From NCBI RefSeq assembly GCF_030316885.1, contig NZ_JASZYQ010000004.1:434001-498000 (forward strand): 64,000 nt of DNA, given 5' to 3'. The notes beneath the pieces were generated by a model that saw only the letters and a program-made list of their open reading frames with translations, was not told the origin of the DNA and did not search any database. The DNA is from Variovorax jilinensis. Lineage in GTDB: Bacteria > Pseudomonadota > Gammaproteobacteria > Burkholderiales > Burkholderiaceae_C. Positions 1 through 8,076 of this stretch are shown here, in pieces. Every line of letters starts with the position of its first letter. Position 1 is the first letter of the stretch. The position numbers and the translations under genes are program-made.

Positions 1-1133
1 TGCGCCCGTCGCCCGTGGTGGTGCTCGAGGATGTCGCCACCGCGCAGGCTGTGCCGATCACGCTGCGCCGCATGGTGGTGCGGCCGCGACTGGCGGCGCT
101 CTGGAAGCGCAGCATCGCGATCGAATCGGTCGAGATCGAGGGCGCGGTGCTGCCGCGCGCGTCGGTGCGCGAATTCCGTGGCCGCTGGCAGCCCGACGAC
201 GGCAGCGCCGCTCTGGGCGCCGCCTGGACCCTCGCGCCGGTGCCGCTCGAGCGCCTGCGCGTGCGCGAGCTGGTGTGGATCGACCGCCGCGACATCGCAC
301 TGGCCTACGACGCCGACATCCGATTCGATGCCCGTTGGCGTCCGCGCGAGGCCGAGGTCTGGCGCACCGAGGTCCAGCCGCCCGCGCGCCTGCGCCTCGT
401 ACGCGAGGGCGAGGAGGACCGCTGGCGCACGCTGATCGATGTCGCGAACGGCACATGGAACGGCAGCACGCGGCTCGAGGAGCCGGGAGACGGCCGCCTT
501 CGCGTGAAGGCCGAACTCACGGCCAAGGAGGTGGACGTCGGCCTGCTGGTGCGCAGCTTCGGCCGCCGGACCGTGATCGAAGGGCGCGCCAATGGCCAGA
601 CCGAAGTCGATGCCGAGGGTGCCGACCCTTCCGAGCTGCTGCGGCGCCTGCATTCCCGCACGCGTTTCTCGATCGCACCGGCCACGCTGACCGGCTTCGA
701 CCTCGGCCGTGCCATCAGCAGCGCCGGCATCAGCCGCGGCGGCACCACGGCGCTCGACAGCCTCACGGGCGTGCTCGACACCCAGGCCGGCGAAGACGGC
801 ACCACGCTGCGCTATACCGATCTCAAGGCGCGTTCCGGCGTGCTCAGCGCCAGCGGCAACGCCACGGTACGCAACCGGCGCATCGACGGCCAGGCTGCGG
901 TCGACCTGGTCGACGGCGTGGTCGGCGTGCCGCTCAAGCTCGGCGGCACGCTCGATGCGCCCGAGCTGTCGCTCACCGGTGGCGCGCTGGCCGGTGCCGC
1001 CGTGGGCTCGGCCGTGCTGCCGGGCGTCGGCACCGCCATCGGCGCGCGCATCGGCCAGCAGGTCGAGCAGCTGTTCGGCGGCGACGACGCGCGAGGCGGC
1101 AAGAAGGCGCCTGCGGCGCCGAAGTCGCGCTGA
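1..1133 (+). CDS. AsmA-family protein, C-terminal part (5' end outside window)
   Basis: The reading frame is open to the first base of the window, so only the C-terminal 370 or so residues of a longer protein are seen. The part from about residue 180 has the glycine- and serine-rich repeats of AsmA C-terminal domains (TLTGFDLGRA, GVLDTQAGEDGTTLRYTDL, LSASGNATV, KLGGTLDAPEL). AsmA-like proteins are large envelope proteins linked to outer-membrane lipid homeostasis; the N-terminal membrane anchor would lie upstream. The protein ends in a basic tail after a hydrophobic Ala/Gly stretch (GALAGAAVGSAVLPGVG). A GTG at 15 is not believed to be the true start. The family call is good; the exact role is unknown. 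Confidence 0.8.
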   Translation, partial: RPSPVVVLEDVATAQAVPITLRRMVVRPRLAALWKRSIAIESVEIEGAVLPRASVREFRGRWQPDDGSAALGAAWTLAPVPLERLRVRELVWIDRRDIALAYDADIRFDARWRPREAEVWRTEVQPPARLRLVREGEEDRWRTLIDVANGTWNGSTRLEEPGDGRLRVKAELTAKEVDVGLLVRSFGRRTVIEGRANGQTEVDAEGADPSELLRRLHSRTRFSIAPATLTGFDLGRAISSAGISRGGTTALDSLTGVLDTQAGEDGTTLRYTDLKARSGVLSASGNATVRNRRIDGQAAVDLVDGVVGVPLKLGGTLDAPELSLTGGALAGAAVGSAVLPGVGTAIGARIGQQVEQLFGGDDARGGKKAPAAPKSR

Positions 1134-1222
1134 AGTCAGGTTGGCTCGAGAAACCGCCGCGAGAATCGCGCTCGCGCGGCGAACCGCGCTTCGGCAGCCC
1201 GCCTCGGCATGGGAGTAAGGCA

Positions 1223-1615
1223 ATGAATTTCGGCGATTCGGTCTTCACGGAAGCGACCTTCTGGCTCATGGTGCTGCTCTCGGTCGTGCTGCCCGTGGGC
1301 ATCTACGCCGTGATGATCCTCAAGCGCGCCATCTCGCGCTGGACCGTGCTCACGCTCGGTTTCTCGCTGGTCGCGATCGCGGCGGTGAACGTCTATTTCC
1401 TGCAGCGCCTGGCCACGCATGCGGCGCTCACGCCTTCGCTGGCCGACGACATGGTGTTCGTGTCGGAGGTGCGGGTGGCGCTCTACCTCGTGCCGGCACT
1501 GTTCGCGGGCCTGGGCATCAACGTCATCTCGCACGTGCTGACCACGCACCTGACCGCAGCCGAGCGGCGCTTCGCCGAAGAGCACCCGGATGCGAATCAG
1601 GATTTCGAGGTGTAG
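1223..1615 (+). CDS. Small inner-membrane protein, function unknown
   Basis: The product is 130 residues. Three hydrophobic segments are visible, at about residues 11-32, 40-60 and 85-108 (for example FWLMVLLSVVLPVGIYAVMI), and the C-terminus is acidic and probably cytoplasmic. The ATG at 1223 is preceded by GGGAG and AAGG. It lies 89 bases after the AsmA-like gene on the same strand and converges on ompW. I do not recognise a named family. It looks like a conserved hypothetical membrane protein. Confidence 0.75.
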   Translation: MNFGDSVFTEATFWLMVLLSVVLPVGIYAVMILKRAISRWTVLTLGFSLVAIAAVNVYFLQRLATHAALTPSLADDMVFVSEVRVALYLVPALFAGLGINVISHVLTTHLTAAERRFAEEHPDANQDFEV

Positions 1616-1632
1616 GGCCTGCCGGCAGGCCC
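1615..1632. terminator. Perfect 18-bp palindrome between convergent genes
   Basis: GGGCCTGCCGGCAGGCCC begins at the last base of the upstream stop codon and sits 7 bases before the end of the opposing ompW gene. It can fold as a 7-bp stem with a CCGG loop. There is no T-run, so it is at best a weak terminator for both directions. Confidence 0.35.
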
Positions 1633-1639
1633 TGGCGGG

Positions 1640-2365
1640 TCAGAACTTGTACGTGACCGCGAGGTACGGAACGATGGGGTTCAGCTTCAGGCTGGCTTCG
1701 CTGTTGGCGACCGGTACGCCGCGCGCGGTGGTGGTCAGCTTGGCCGTGGTGCGCAGCGGGATGTACGACACCGAGAAGGCCATGCCCCAGTGCGGGTCGA
1801 ACTGGTAGGCCACGCCGAGGTTGAAGACCGCGGCGAAGGAACTGTCGAGCTTGGCCGTCGTGGCCGACAGGGCCGAGGCCGGCAGGCCGATGCGGCTCGC
1901 GAGCGCGCCCTGCAGGCCCGGGGTGAGATTGACGTCGCTGTACCAGACGTAGGTGGCGCCGAGGCCAACGTAGGGCCGGAACTTGGCATCGCCGTCGTTG
2001 AAGTAGTACTTGGCGAGGATCGTCGGGCTCCACTGCCTGGCGTTGCCGAGTTCGCCGATCGGCGCCAGCGTGCCTTCGCCCTGGAGCTTGAACTTGGGCG
2101 GCACGCCCAGCACGCCTTCGACCGCCCAGTGGCTGTCGACGAAGTAGGTCAGGTTGAGGCCCAGCGTGTCGGAGCTGCCGACGCTGGCACCCGAACCGGG
2201 CACGACCGCCGCGACCGGCGACGTGAAGGTCAGGGGCTTGCTCGAATCCTGCGGTGCGAAGTGCAGCCAGCCGGCGCCGACCTGCCAGTCGCCGGCCTTC
2301 TGTGCCAGCGCGCTGCCCGAACCCAATGCGGCCATCGCCGCCAGTGCAATCAGTCTTGTCTTCAT
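1640..2365 (-). CDS. ompW: OmpW-family outer-membrane protein
   Basis: The product is 241 residues with a clear signal peptide (MKTRLIALAAMAALGSGSAL, cleaved after ALA). The mature N-terminus (AGDWQVGAGWLHFAPQDSS) and the family features that follow (NLTYFVDSHWAVEGVLGVPP, YYFNDGDAKFRPYVGLGATY) match OmpW. It ends in Phe (AVTYKF), as expected for a beta-barrel handled by the Bam complex. OmpW forms an 8-stranded barrel with a hydrophobic channel for small molecules and is often stress- or carbon-regulated. The 169-bp region before it is shared with a divergent lipoprotein gene. Confidence 0.9.
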   Translation of the reverse strand: MKTRLIALAAMAALGSGSALAQKAGDWQVGAGWLHFAPQDSSKPLTFTSPVAAVVPGSGASVGSSDTLGLNLTYFVDSHWAVEGVLGVPPKFKLQGEGTLAPIGELGNARQWSPTILAKYYFNDGDAKFRPYVGLGATYVWYSDVNLTPGLQGALASRIGLPASALSATTAKLDSSFAAVFNLGVAYQFDPHWGMAFSVSYIPLRTTAKLTTTARGVPVANSEASLKLNPIVPYLAVTYKF

Positions 2366-2534
2366 GTGAGAGTAGTGATTTTCAGAACGAGGGAGTCCCT
2401 AGGATAGTGTTTTCGCACGGTCGTTCACTTTTTCTCGATCAAGTTCGGAATCGGCTGGCAGAAACGCGCTCGCTTCACGGTCGGCGGCCGCCCGTTTCGA
2501 GGACGTTAGGATCGCTTTCCTCACAGGAGTACAC

Positions 2535-3086
2535 ATGATCGGACGACGAACCCTAGCCCTGGCCCTCGCGAGCCTTCTGGCCGCCTGCGCGAGCCCGGTC
2601 ACCGTCCAGACCGATTTCGACGCCAAGGCCGACTTCGGGGCCTATCGCAGCTACAGCTGGATCGCGGACCCCTCGGGCGAGTCCTCGCTGATGCCGCAGA
2701 GCGTGGTGCAGGGCATCGACGCGCGGCTGCAGGCGCGCGGCTGGAAGCGCGTCGCCGATGGCGAGGTGCACGTGGCGGCCCACCTGACCACGCGCGACGG
2801 CCAGACCTACAACACCTTCTACAGCGGCATCGGCCACGACCTCACGTGGCTGGGCTTCGGTCCGGTGCCGGACCGCGTCGTGATGTCGACCAACCCCTAC
2901 CGCAAGGGCACGCTGGTGATCGACATGTTCGACGGCAGGAGCAGGCGTGCCATCTGGCGCGGAAGCGCCGAAGGCGTGCTCCCCGACGATCCTTTGCGCA
3001 TCGACGCCTCGGTGCGCGGCGCGCTCGACCGCCTGTTCGCGGACTTCCCGCCGGGCACCACGGCGCCACGGCGCAGCAACTACTGA
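2535..3086 (+). CDS. DUF4136-type lipoprotein
   Basis: The product is 183 residues. It starts with a lipoprotein signal (MIGRRTLALALASLLAAC, lipobox LAAC, lipidated Cys18) and is probably anchored in the envelope. The body has the DUF4136 pattern: an early FDAKADFGAYRSYSWI, then a region predicting the age of oxidised-looking sheets (ARLQARGWKRV, VHVAAHLTT) and a late GTLVIDMFDGRSRRAIWRGSA. A good AGGAG lies 7 bases before the ATG at 2535. It is transcribed divergently from ompW. The biochemical role of the family is unknown. Confidence 0.85.
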   Translation: MIGRRTLALALASLLAACASPVTVQTDFDAKADFGAYRSYSWIADPSGESSLMPQSVVQGIDARLQARGWKRVADGEVHVAAHLTTRDGQTYNTFYSGIGHDLTWLGFGPVPDRVVMSTNPYRKGTLVIDMFDGRSRRAIWRGSAEGVLPDDPLRIDASVRGALDRLFADFPPGTTAPRRSNY

Positions 3087-3108
3087 GAGGGCGGACGGGG
3101 CGCGGTGC

Positions 3109-3531
3109 TCAGGCGGCGCCGCCGCTGCGGCAGGCGGCCCGGATCAGGCGCTGGGTGGGGTTCGGCTCGACGTCGCGGAACAGCATCGGCTGCGGGCGCG
3201 CGCTGTAGTCGTTGACGGCGCTGGGCGGCCCCTGCCACAGCGGCACCGGAAAGAAGGTCGCCTGCACATAGGAGGCCTTGCGTGCCTGGCAGTCGAAGAC
3301 CACGCGCGACTCGTAGGAACGGTAGGGCTGCTGGTCCCAGTTGCGGCGCTCGGTGGCGCGGCTCACGCGCACGTTCATGGTCTTCTGCCGGCCTTCGACC
3401 CGCAGCGCGACCGGATCGACCTGGACCGTGTCGACGCTCGGATCCTTCGGGTTGCCGGTGATCGTGAACCAGTCGGACTGCGCCCAGGCCTGGCAACCAA
3501 ACATTGCGAGCAAGACGAGGCAGCGCTTCAC
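3109..3531 (-). CDS. Small secreted protein, surface-adhesin E-like
   Basis: The product is 140 residues with a signal peptide (MKRCLVLLAMFGCQAWA, cleaved before QSDWF). The mature part opens with DWFTITGNPKDPSVDTVQVD and carries two spaced cysteines (VVFDCQARK and RAACRSG) that could form a disulfide. This layout is common among short Burkholderiales proteins annotated as surface-adhesin protein E-like. It converges on the DUF4136 gene with a 22-bp gap. The family assignment is tentative and its function is unknown. Confidence 0.65.
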   Translation of the reverse strand: MKRCLVLLAMFGCQAWAQSDWFTITGNPKDPSVDTVQVDPVALRVEGRQKTMNVRVSRATERRNWDQQPYRSYESRVVFDCQARKASYVQATFFPVPLWQGPPSAVNDYSARPQPMLFRDVEPNPTQRLIRAACRSGGAA

Positions 3532-3648
3532 TTTCGTGCGTCCTATGGTGAGGGGGAGCCGACAATTCTAGCGAGGGGTATCGGCGACCCGCGGGCCGAT
3601 TCCCGCTGGCCGCCACGGGCCGCGGCGAAATGGCATAGAGTGATTCGG

Positions 3649-4494
3649 ATGAACGATCCAGTCGACTACATCCCGCCCAAGGTCTGGGTCTGGAACAAGG
3701 CCAGCGGCGGCCAGTTCGCCAACATCAACCGGCCGATCGCGGGCCCCACGCACGACAAGGAGCTGCCCGTGGGTCGCCACCCGCTGCAGCTCTATTCGCT
3801 CGCGACGCCGAACGGCGTCAAGGTCACGGTGATGCTCGAGGAGCTTCTGGCGCTCGGGCACCAGGGCGCCGAATACGACGCCTGGCTGATCCGCATCAAC
3901 GACGGCGACCAGTTCGGAAGCGGCTTCGTGGATGTCAATCCGAACTCCAAGATCCCGGCGCTCATGGACCGCGGCGGCCTGGCGCCGATCCGCGTCTTCG
4001 AATCGGGCGCGATCCTGATCTACCTGGCCGAGAAGTTCGGCGCACTGCTGCCGACCGCACCGGCCGCGCGGGCCGAATGCCTGTCGTGGCTGTTCTGGCA
4101 GATGGGCAGCGCGCCCTACCTGGGCGGGGGCTTCGGCCACTTCTACGCCTATGCGCCGTTCAAGATCGAATACGCGATCGACCGCTTCGCGATGGAGGTC
4201 AAGCGCCAGCTCGACGTGCTCGACCGGCGGCTCGCTCAAAGCCCGTACCTGGCCGGCGACGACTACACCATCGCCGACATCGCCGTGTGGCCCTGGTACG
4301 GCGCGCTGGCCAAGGGGCTGGTCTATGGCGCCGGAGAGTTCCTTCAGGTCGAGAGCTACACCCACGTCCAGCGCTGGACCGACCGTATCGCCGAGCGGCC
4401 CGCGGTGCAGCGCGGCAGGCGCGTGAACCGGGTCTGGGGCGACGCCGACGCCCAGCTTGCCGAGCGCCACGACGCGAGCGATCTAGACGCCTAG
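3649..4494 (+). CDS. yghU: YghU-like glutathione S-transferase / disulfide-bond oxidoreductase
   Basis: The product is 281 residues. The YghU/YfcG hallmark is the extended N-terminus (PPKVWVWNKASGGQFANINR) before the thioredoxin-like domain. The active-site region is LYSLATPNGVKVTVMLEEL, and VNPNSKIPAL followed by FESGAILIYLAEKFG forms the glutathione site. The helical C-terminal domain follows (about residues 140-270). YghU proteins bind two glutathiones and reduce disulfides in the cytoplasm. The 3' end overlaps the 3' end of the convergent livF gene by 12 bp, so the two messages are antisense there. Confidence 0.9.
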   Translation: MNDPVDYIPPKVWVWNKASGGQFANINRPIAGPTHDKELPVGRHPLQLYSLATPNGVKVTVMLEELLALGHQGAEYDAWLIRINDGDQFGSGFVDVNPNSKIPALMDRGGLAPIRVFESGAILIYLAEKFGALLPTAPAARAECLSWLFWQMGSAPYLGGGFGHFYAYAPFKIEYAIDRFAMEVKRQLDVLDRRLAQSPYLAGDDYTIADIAVWPWYGALAKGLVYGAGEFLQVESYTHVQRWTDRIAERPAVQRGRRVNRVWGDADAQLAERHDASDLDA

Positions 4495-5184
4495 CAATTC
4501 CTCGAGCACGGCCGGCTCGCCGAGCAGCGCAGCCGATGCGCCGTGGCGCACGATGCGGCCCTTCTCCATCACCACCGCGCGATCGGTGTGGCCGAGCACG
4601 CGGCGCCAGTCGCGGTCCACGATCAGGGTCGCGATCCCGGTGGCGCGGATGTCACCGATCACGCGCCAGATCTCGGCCACGATGAGCGGCGCCAGGCCTT
4701 CGGTGGCCTCGTCGAGGATCAGCAGGCGCGGGTTGGTCATCAGCGCCCGGCCGATCGAGAGCATCTGCTGCTCGCCGCCCGACAGCTGCTGGCCGCCGTG
4801 CGAGAGCCGCTCGGTCAGGCGCGGGAAGGTGGCCATCACGCGGTCGAAGGTCCAGTCGCGACGGCCGTCGTTGCCGGTGCGCGCACTCATCACCAGGTTC
4901 TCCCGCACCGAGAGGTTGGGGAAGATGCCGCGGCCCTCGGGCACGTAGCCGATCCCGCGCCGCGCCATCTTCTCGGGCGCCCAGCCCGTGACCTCGAGGC
5001 CATCGAGCTTGACTCCGCCAGAGGCCGGCCGCACGTAGCCCATCAGCGAGCGGATCAGCGTGGTCTTGCCCATGCCGTTGCGCCCGAGCAGGCCGACCGA
5101 GGTGGCGGCCGGGATCTCGACGTCGACGCCACGCAGGATGTGGCTGTCGCCGTAGTAGGTGTTGAGGTCGTGGACCTGGAGCAT
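4483..5184 (-). CDS. livF: LIV-type ABC transporter ATP-binding protein (LivF)
   Basis: The product is 233 residues, the usual LivF length. It has Walker A GRNGMGKT (residues 34-41), signature LSGGEQQMLSIG, Walker B LLILDEATEGL and a following switch region. It energises uptake by the hydrophobic-amino-acid-type (HAAT) importer encoded upstream. The start is the ATG at 5184; an in-frame upstream extension to 5229 is unlikely because it lacks family similarity. It is the last gene of livJ-H-M-G-F. A 28-codon open frame fills the gap to livG almost exactly. Confidence 0.93.
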   Translation of the reverse strand: MLQVHDLNTYYGDSHILRGVDVEIPAATSVGLLGRNGMGKTTLIRSLMGYVRPASGGVKLDGLEVTGWAPEKMARRGIGYVPEGRGIFPNLSVRENLVMSARTGNDGRRDWTFDRVMATFPRLTERLSHGGQQLSGGEQQMLSIGRALMTNPRLLILDEATEGLAPLIVAEIWRVIGDIRATGIATLIVDRDWRRVLGHTDRAVVMEKGRIVRHGASAALLGEPAVLEELLGV

Positions 5185-5185
5185 C

Positions 5186-5272
5186 TCAGGCCTCCCGCCG
5201 GGCCACGCCAGGGGCGGCCTGCGCGCCACCGGGGGGCAGCAGATGCACGAAGGGGTGAGCGTCGGGCGTCAT
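5186..5272 (-). other. 28-codon bridging ORF between livG and livF
   Basis: An ATG lies one base after the livG stop (TGA-A-ATG) and the frame ends one base before the livF start (TGA-G-ATG). The peptide would be rich in Pro, Ala and Gly. It may serve only to pass ribosomes from livG to livF. No strong ribosome-binding site is seen and it may not be made as a stable product. Confidence 0.35.
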
Positions 5273-5273
5273 T

Positions 5274-6020
5274 TCAATGGTCCTCGCCGAGGTAGGCGGT
5301 GCGCACTTCGGGGTTGATGCGGATCGATGCGGGGTCGCCGGTGGCGATCACCGTGCCGTTGACCATCACCGTGATGCGGTCGGCGATGCGGAACACGGCG
5401 TCCATGTCGTGCTCCACGAGAAGGATCGCGTGCGAGGACTTGAGGCTCGAAAGCAGTGCCAGCATGCGCTCGGTTTCCTCGGCGCCCATGCCGGCCAGCG
5501 GCTCGTCGAGCAGCAGCACGCGCGGGCGGGTCGCCAGGCACATCGCCACTTCGAGCTGGCGCTTGGCGCCGTGGCTCAGCGTGCCCGCGATGCGCTCGGC
5601 CACCGCATCGAGGCCGGCGGCCGCCAGTGCCGCGTGCGCCGCCGCGTTGCTGCTGGTGCAGCCGTGCGACGACTGCCAGATGGCCCATGGCCGTGGCGTC
5701 GCGGCCTGCGCCGCGAGGCGGCAGTTCTCCAGCACCGTGAACTCCGGAAAGATCGTCGTGCGCTGGTAGCTGCGACCGACGCCTGCCAGAGCGCGGCGGA
5801 ACTGCGCGCGCTGCGTGATGTCCTCGCCGTCGAGCGAGATGCGGCCTGCCGAGGCGCTGATCTCGCCCGACAGCATGTTGATCAGCGTCGACTTGCCGGC
5901 GCCGTTGGTGCCGATCACCGCGTGTACCTCGCCGAGCCTGAGGTCGAGCGTGACCGCATTCACGGCCACCAGTCCGCCGAAGCGGCGCGTGAGTGTCTCT
6001 ACGGCGAGCAATGTGCTCAT
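5274..6020 (-). CDS. livG: LIV-type ABC transporter ATP-binding protein (LivG)
   Basis: The product is 248 residues: Walker A GTNGAGKST (about residues 34-42), signature LSHGAKRQLE as in LivG, Walker B VLLLDEPLAGMG, and the switch histidine in LLVEHDMDAVF. It is the second ATPase of the importer and pairs with LivF. The start at 6020 overlaps the livM stop by 4 bases (ATGA), so the two are probably translationally coupled. The helical segment WAIWQSSHGCTSSNAAAHAA is shorter than in E. coli LivG. Confidence 0.93.
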   Translation of the reverse strand: MSTLLAVETLTRRFGGLVAVNAVTLDLRLGEVHAVIGTNGAGKSTLINMLSGEISASAGRISLDGEDITQRAQFRRALAGVGRSYQRTTIFPEFTVLENCRLAAQAATPRPWAIWQSSHGCTSSNAAAHAALAAAGLDAVAERIAGTLSHGAKRQLEVAMCLATRPRVLLLDEPLAGMGAEETERMLALLSSLKSSHAILLVEHDMDAVFRIADRITVMVNGTVIATGDPASIRINPEVRTAYLGEDH

Positions 6021-6970
6021 GATGCGCCCCCCTTGGGCGACAGCTGGGCTGCGATGCCGACGATGCCCTTGGGCATCAGCGCCACGAACGCGATGATCGA
6101 AAGCCCCAGCGTGAGCTGCCAATGGTCGGCCAGCGGGCCCACCAGCGCATGGGTCGAGAGCAGCTCCTTGAGCAGCGTGAAGGCGACCGCGCCGATCACG
6201 GCGCCACGCAGGTGGCCGAGGCCGCCGAGGATGATCATCAGCAGCACCTCGCCCGAGTTGTGCCAGGCCAGCAGCTCGGGGTTGACCACGCCGTCGCGCG
6301 AGGCCACGAGGAAGCCTGCAAGGCCCGCCAGTCCGCCTGCGATCGTGAAGGCCGCGAGCTTGTAGCCGTAGACCGCGAAGCCGGCCGCGCGCATGCGCTG
6401 CTCGTTGACGCGGATGCCGGCCAGCGCGGCGCCGAAGCGCGAGCGGCGGATCAGCGCGAGCAGGCCGTAGGTGAGGACCAGCGCGGCCAGCACGAAATAG
6501 AACAGGGTGTAGCGGTTCTCGAGGTCGAGCGCGCCGAGGGCCGGGCGCACGTACATGTAGATGCCGTCGCTGCCGCCGCCGAACGATGTGTCGTGGAAGA
6601 CGAAGTAGGCCATCTGCGCGAAGGCCAGCGTGACCATGATGAAGTAGACGCCGCGCGTGCGCAGGCTCAGGGCGCCGACCGCCAGCGCGTAGGCCGCGGC
6701 GGAACCGACGGCCAGCGGCAGCAGCAGCGCGATCGAGCCGCCCTCCTTGCCCGAGGCGAGCACCGTGGCGTAGGCGCCGATGCCGTAGAACGCGGCGTGG
6801 CCCAGGCTCACGAGACCGGTCATGCCGACGAGCAGCTCGAGGCTCAGCGCGAAGATCGAGAGGATCATGACCTTCACGATCAGGTCGGAGAGATAGGGGC
6901 TCAGCAGCGGGCCGAAGACCCCGAGCGCGATCGCGCAGGCCAGTGGCGCCCAGTGATTGATTTTGCTCAT
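6017..6970 (-). CDS. livM: LIV-type ABC transporter permease (LivM)
   Basis: The product is 317 residues with about nine hydrophobic segments. Family motifs are LELLVGMTGLVSLGHAAFYG, the FIMVTLAFAQMAYFVFHDT region, and the EAA-like loop around GIRVNEQRMRAAGF. It forms the membrane channel with LivH. The ATG at 6970 lies four bases after the end of a 31-codon open frame that starts within the livH stop. The gene is within a single operon on the minus strand. Confidence 0.92.
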   Translation of the reverse strand: MSKINHWAPLACAIALGVFGPLLSPYLSDLIVKVMILSIFALSLELLVGMTGLVSLGHAAFYGIGAYATVLASGKEGGSIALLLPLAVGSAAAYALAVGALSLRTRGVYFIMVTLAFAQMAYFVFHDTSFGGGSDGIYMYVRPALGALDLENRYTLFYFVLAALVLTYGLLALIRRSRFGAALAGIRVNEQRMRAAGFAVYGYKLAAFTIAGGLAGLAGFLVASRDGVVNPELLAWHNSGEVLLMIILGGLGHLRGAVIGAVAFTLLKELLSTHALVGPLADHWQLTLGLSIIAFVALMPKGIVGIAAQLSPKGGAS

Positions 6971-6974
6971 TGCT

Positions 6975-7066
6975 TCAGCGATTCGGGAGATGCCGTGGAA
7001 CCGGCTTTGCCGGGCCACCGGCTCGCCCACTGGAGGGGGAGGCGCCGCAGGCGCTGCGGGGGTGTG
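6975..7066 (-). repeat. GC-rich palindromic repeat, copy B (livH-livM junction)
   Basis: Read on the minus strand this spacer carries C-runs around a GCAGCGCCTGCGGCGCC hairpin, then GGCCCGGCAAAGCCGG, then TTCCACGG and TCTCCCGAATCG. The second half matches copy C (7988-8070), which has the same order (hairpin, TTCCGCGG, TTTCCCGAACAG). Both resemble an interspersed family I associate with Comamonadaceae genomes. Confidence 0.6.
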
Positions 7067-7070
7067 TCAT
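6975..7070 (-). other. 31-codon bridging ORF between livH and livM, inside repeat B
   Basis: The ATG at 7070 overlaps the livH stop (ATGA) and the frame ends four bases before the livM ATG. The whole repeat is therefore readable without an internal stop. The likely role is to keep ribosomes moving across the insertion. No family match is recognised for the peptide. Confidence 0.4.
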
Positions 7071-7939
7071 GTCTTGCGTCCCATCAGGCCTTCGGGACGC
7101 CAGATCAGGATGACCGCCATCAGCACGTAGACGCCCATGCCGCTGAGCTCGGCGAAGAACACCTTGCCGAAGGTGTCGACGAAGCCGACCAGCAGCGAAG
7201 CCACCAGTGCGCCCGTGATCGAGCCGATGCCGCCGATCACCACCACCACGAAGCAGATGATGAGCACGCTCGAACCCATGCCCGGATACACCGAGGACAT
7301 GGGCGCCGCGATCATGCCGGCCAGCGCCGCGAGCGCCACCCCGGCCGCGAACACGATGCGATAGAGGCGCCGGATGTCGATGCCGAGGCCGCGCACCATG
7401 TCGCGGTCGCTGGCGCCGGCGCGGATCATCATGCCCAGGCGCGTGCGGTTGACCACGAAGTACAGGCCGATGGCCAGCACGATGCAGGCCGCCGATGCGA
7501 ATAGCCGATACCACGGGTAGCTCATGAGATCGCCGAGCGCGAAGCTGCCCTCGAGCCAGGGCGGTGCCTTGACGCCGTGGACGTCGTTGCCCACGAGGAT
7601 CGAGCGCAGTTCCTCGAACACCAGGATCAGCCCGTAGGTCATCAGCACCTGCTGAAGGTGGTCGCGCTGGTAGAGATAGCTGAAGAAAGCCCATTCGAGC
7701 AGGTAGCCGAACAGCGTGGCCAGCACCACGCCGGCCGCGAGCATCACGATGAAGTGGTCGCCGAACAGCGGCGAGAGCGAGAACGCCATGTAGGCGCCCA
7801 GCATGTAGAAGCTGCCGTGTGCGAGATTGATCACGCCCATGATGCCGAAGATCAGCGTCAGGCCGGAGGCGACGAGGAACAGCAGCAGCCCGTATTGAAC
7901 GGAGTTCAGGCACTGAACGAGAAAGGTACCGAAGTCCAC
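7067..7939 (-). CDS. livH: LIV-type ABC transporter permease (LivH)
   Basis: The product is 290 residues with about eight membrane segments. The N-terminus, starting at the GTG at 7939 (then DFGTFLVQCLNSVQYG), is typical of LivH, followed by SGLTLIFGIMGVINLAHGSF and the loop RAGASDRDMVRGLGID, which should contact the ATPases. No strong Shine-Dalgarno is seen, so the start is inferred from family length. The same frame stays open upstream through repeat C, so a longer N-terminus cannot be excluded from sequence alone. Confidence 0.88.
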   Translation of the reverse strand: MDFGTFLVQCLNSVQYGLLLFLVASGLTLIFGIMGVINLAHGSFYMLGAYMAFSLSPLFGDHFIVMLAAGVVLATLFGYLLEWAFFSYLYQRDHLQQVLMTYGLILVFEELRSILVGNDVHGVKAPPWLEGSFALGDLMSYPWYRLFASAACIVLAIGLYFVVNRTRLGMMIRAGASDRDMVRGLGIDIRRLYRIVFAAGVALAALAGMIAAPMSSVYPGMGSSVLIICFVVVVIGGIGSITGALVASLLVGFVDTFGKVFFAELSGMGVYVLMAVILIWRPEGLMGRKT

Positions 7940-7987
7940 AGGCTGTTTTCGTAAGGGCGTCGATGCGGGGATCCTGTTCGGGAAACA

Positions 7988-8070
7988 CCGCGGAACTGGC
8001 GCTGCCAGCCCGCTGGTGTTGCCCCCGGCAGGGGGTGGGCGCCCGGACACGAAGTGCCGGGCAACCTGGG
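7988..8070 (-). repeat. GC-rich palindromic repeat, copy C (livJ-livH junction)
   Basis: Read on the minus strand it contains GCCCGGCACTTCGTGTCCGG (imperfect hairpin), CCCCCTGCCGGGGGC (hairpin), GGGCTGGCAGCGCCAG (hairpin) and TTCCGCGG. It lies in the 137-bp gap between livJ and livH and may form stable RNA structure that lowers expression of the permease genes relative to the binding protein. Confidence 0.6.
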
Positions 8071-8076
8071 GGCAAG

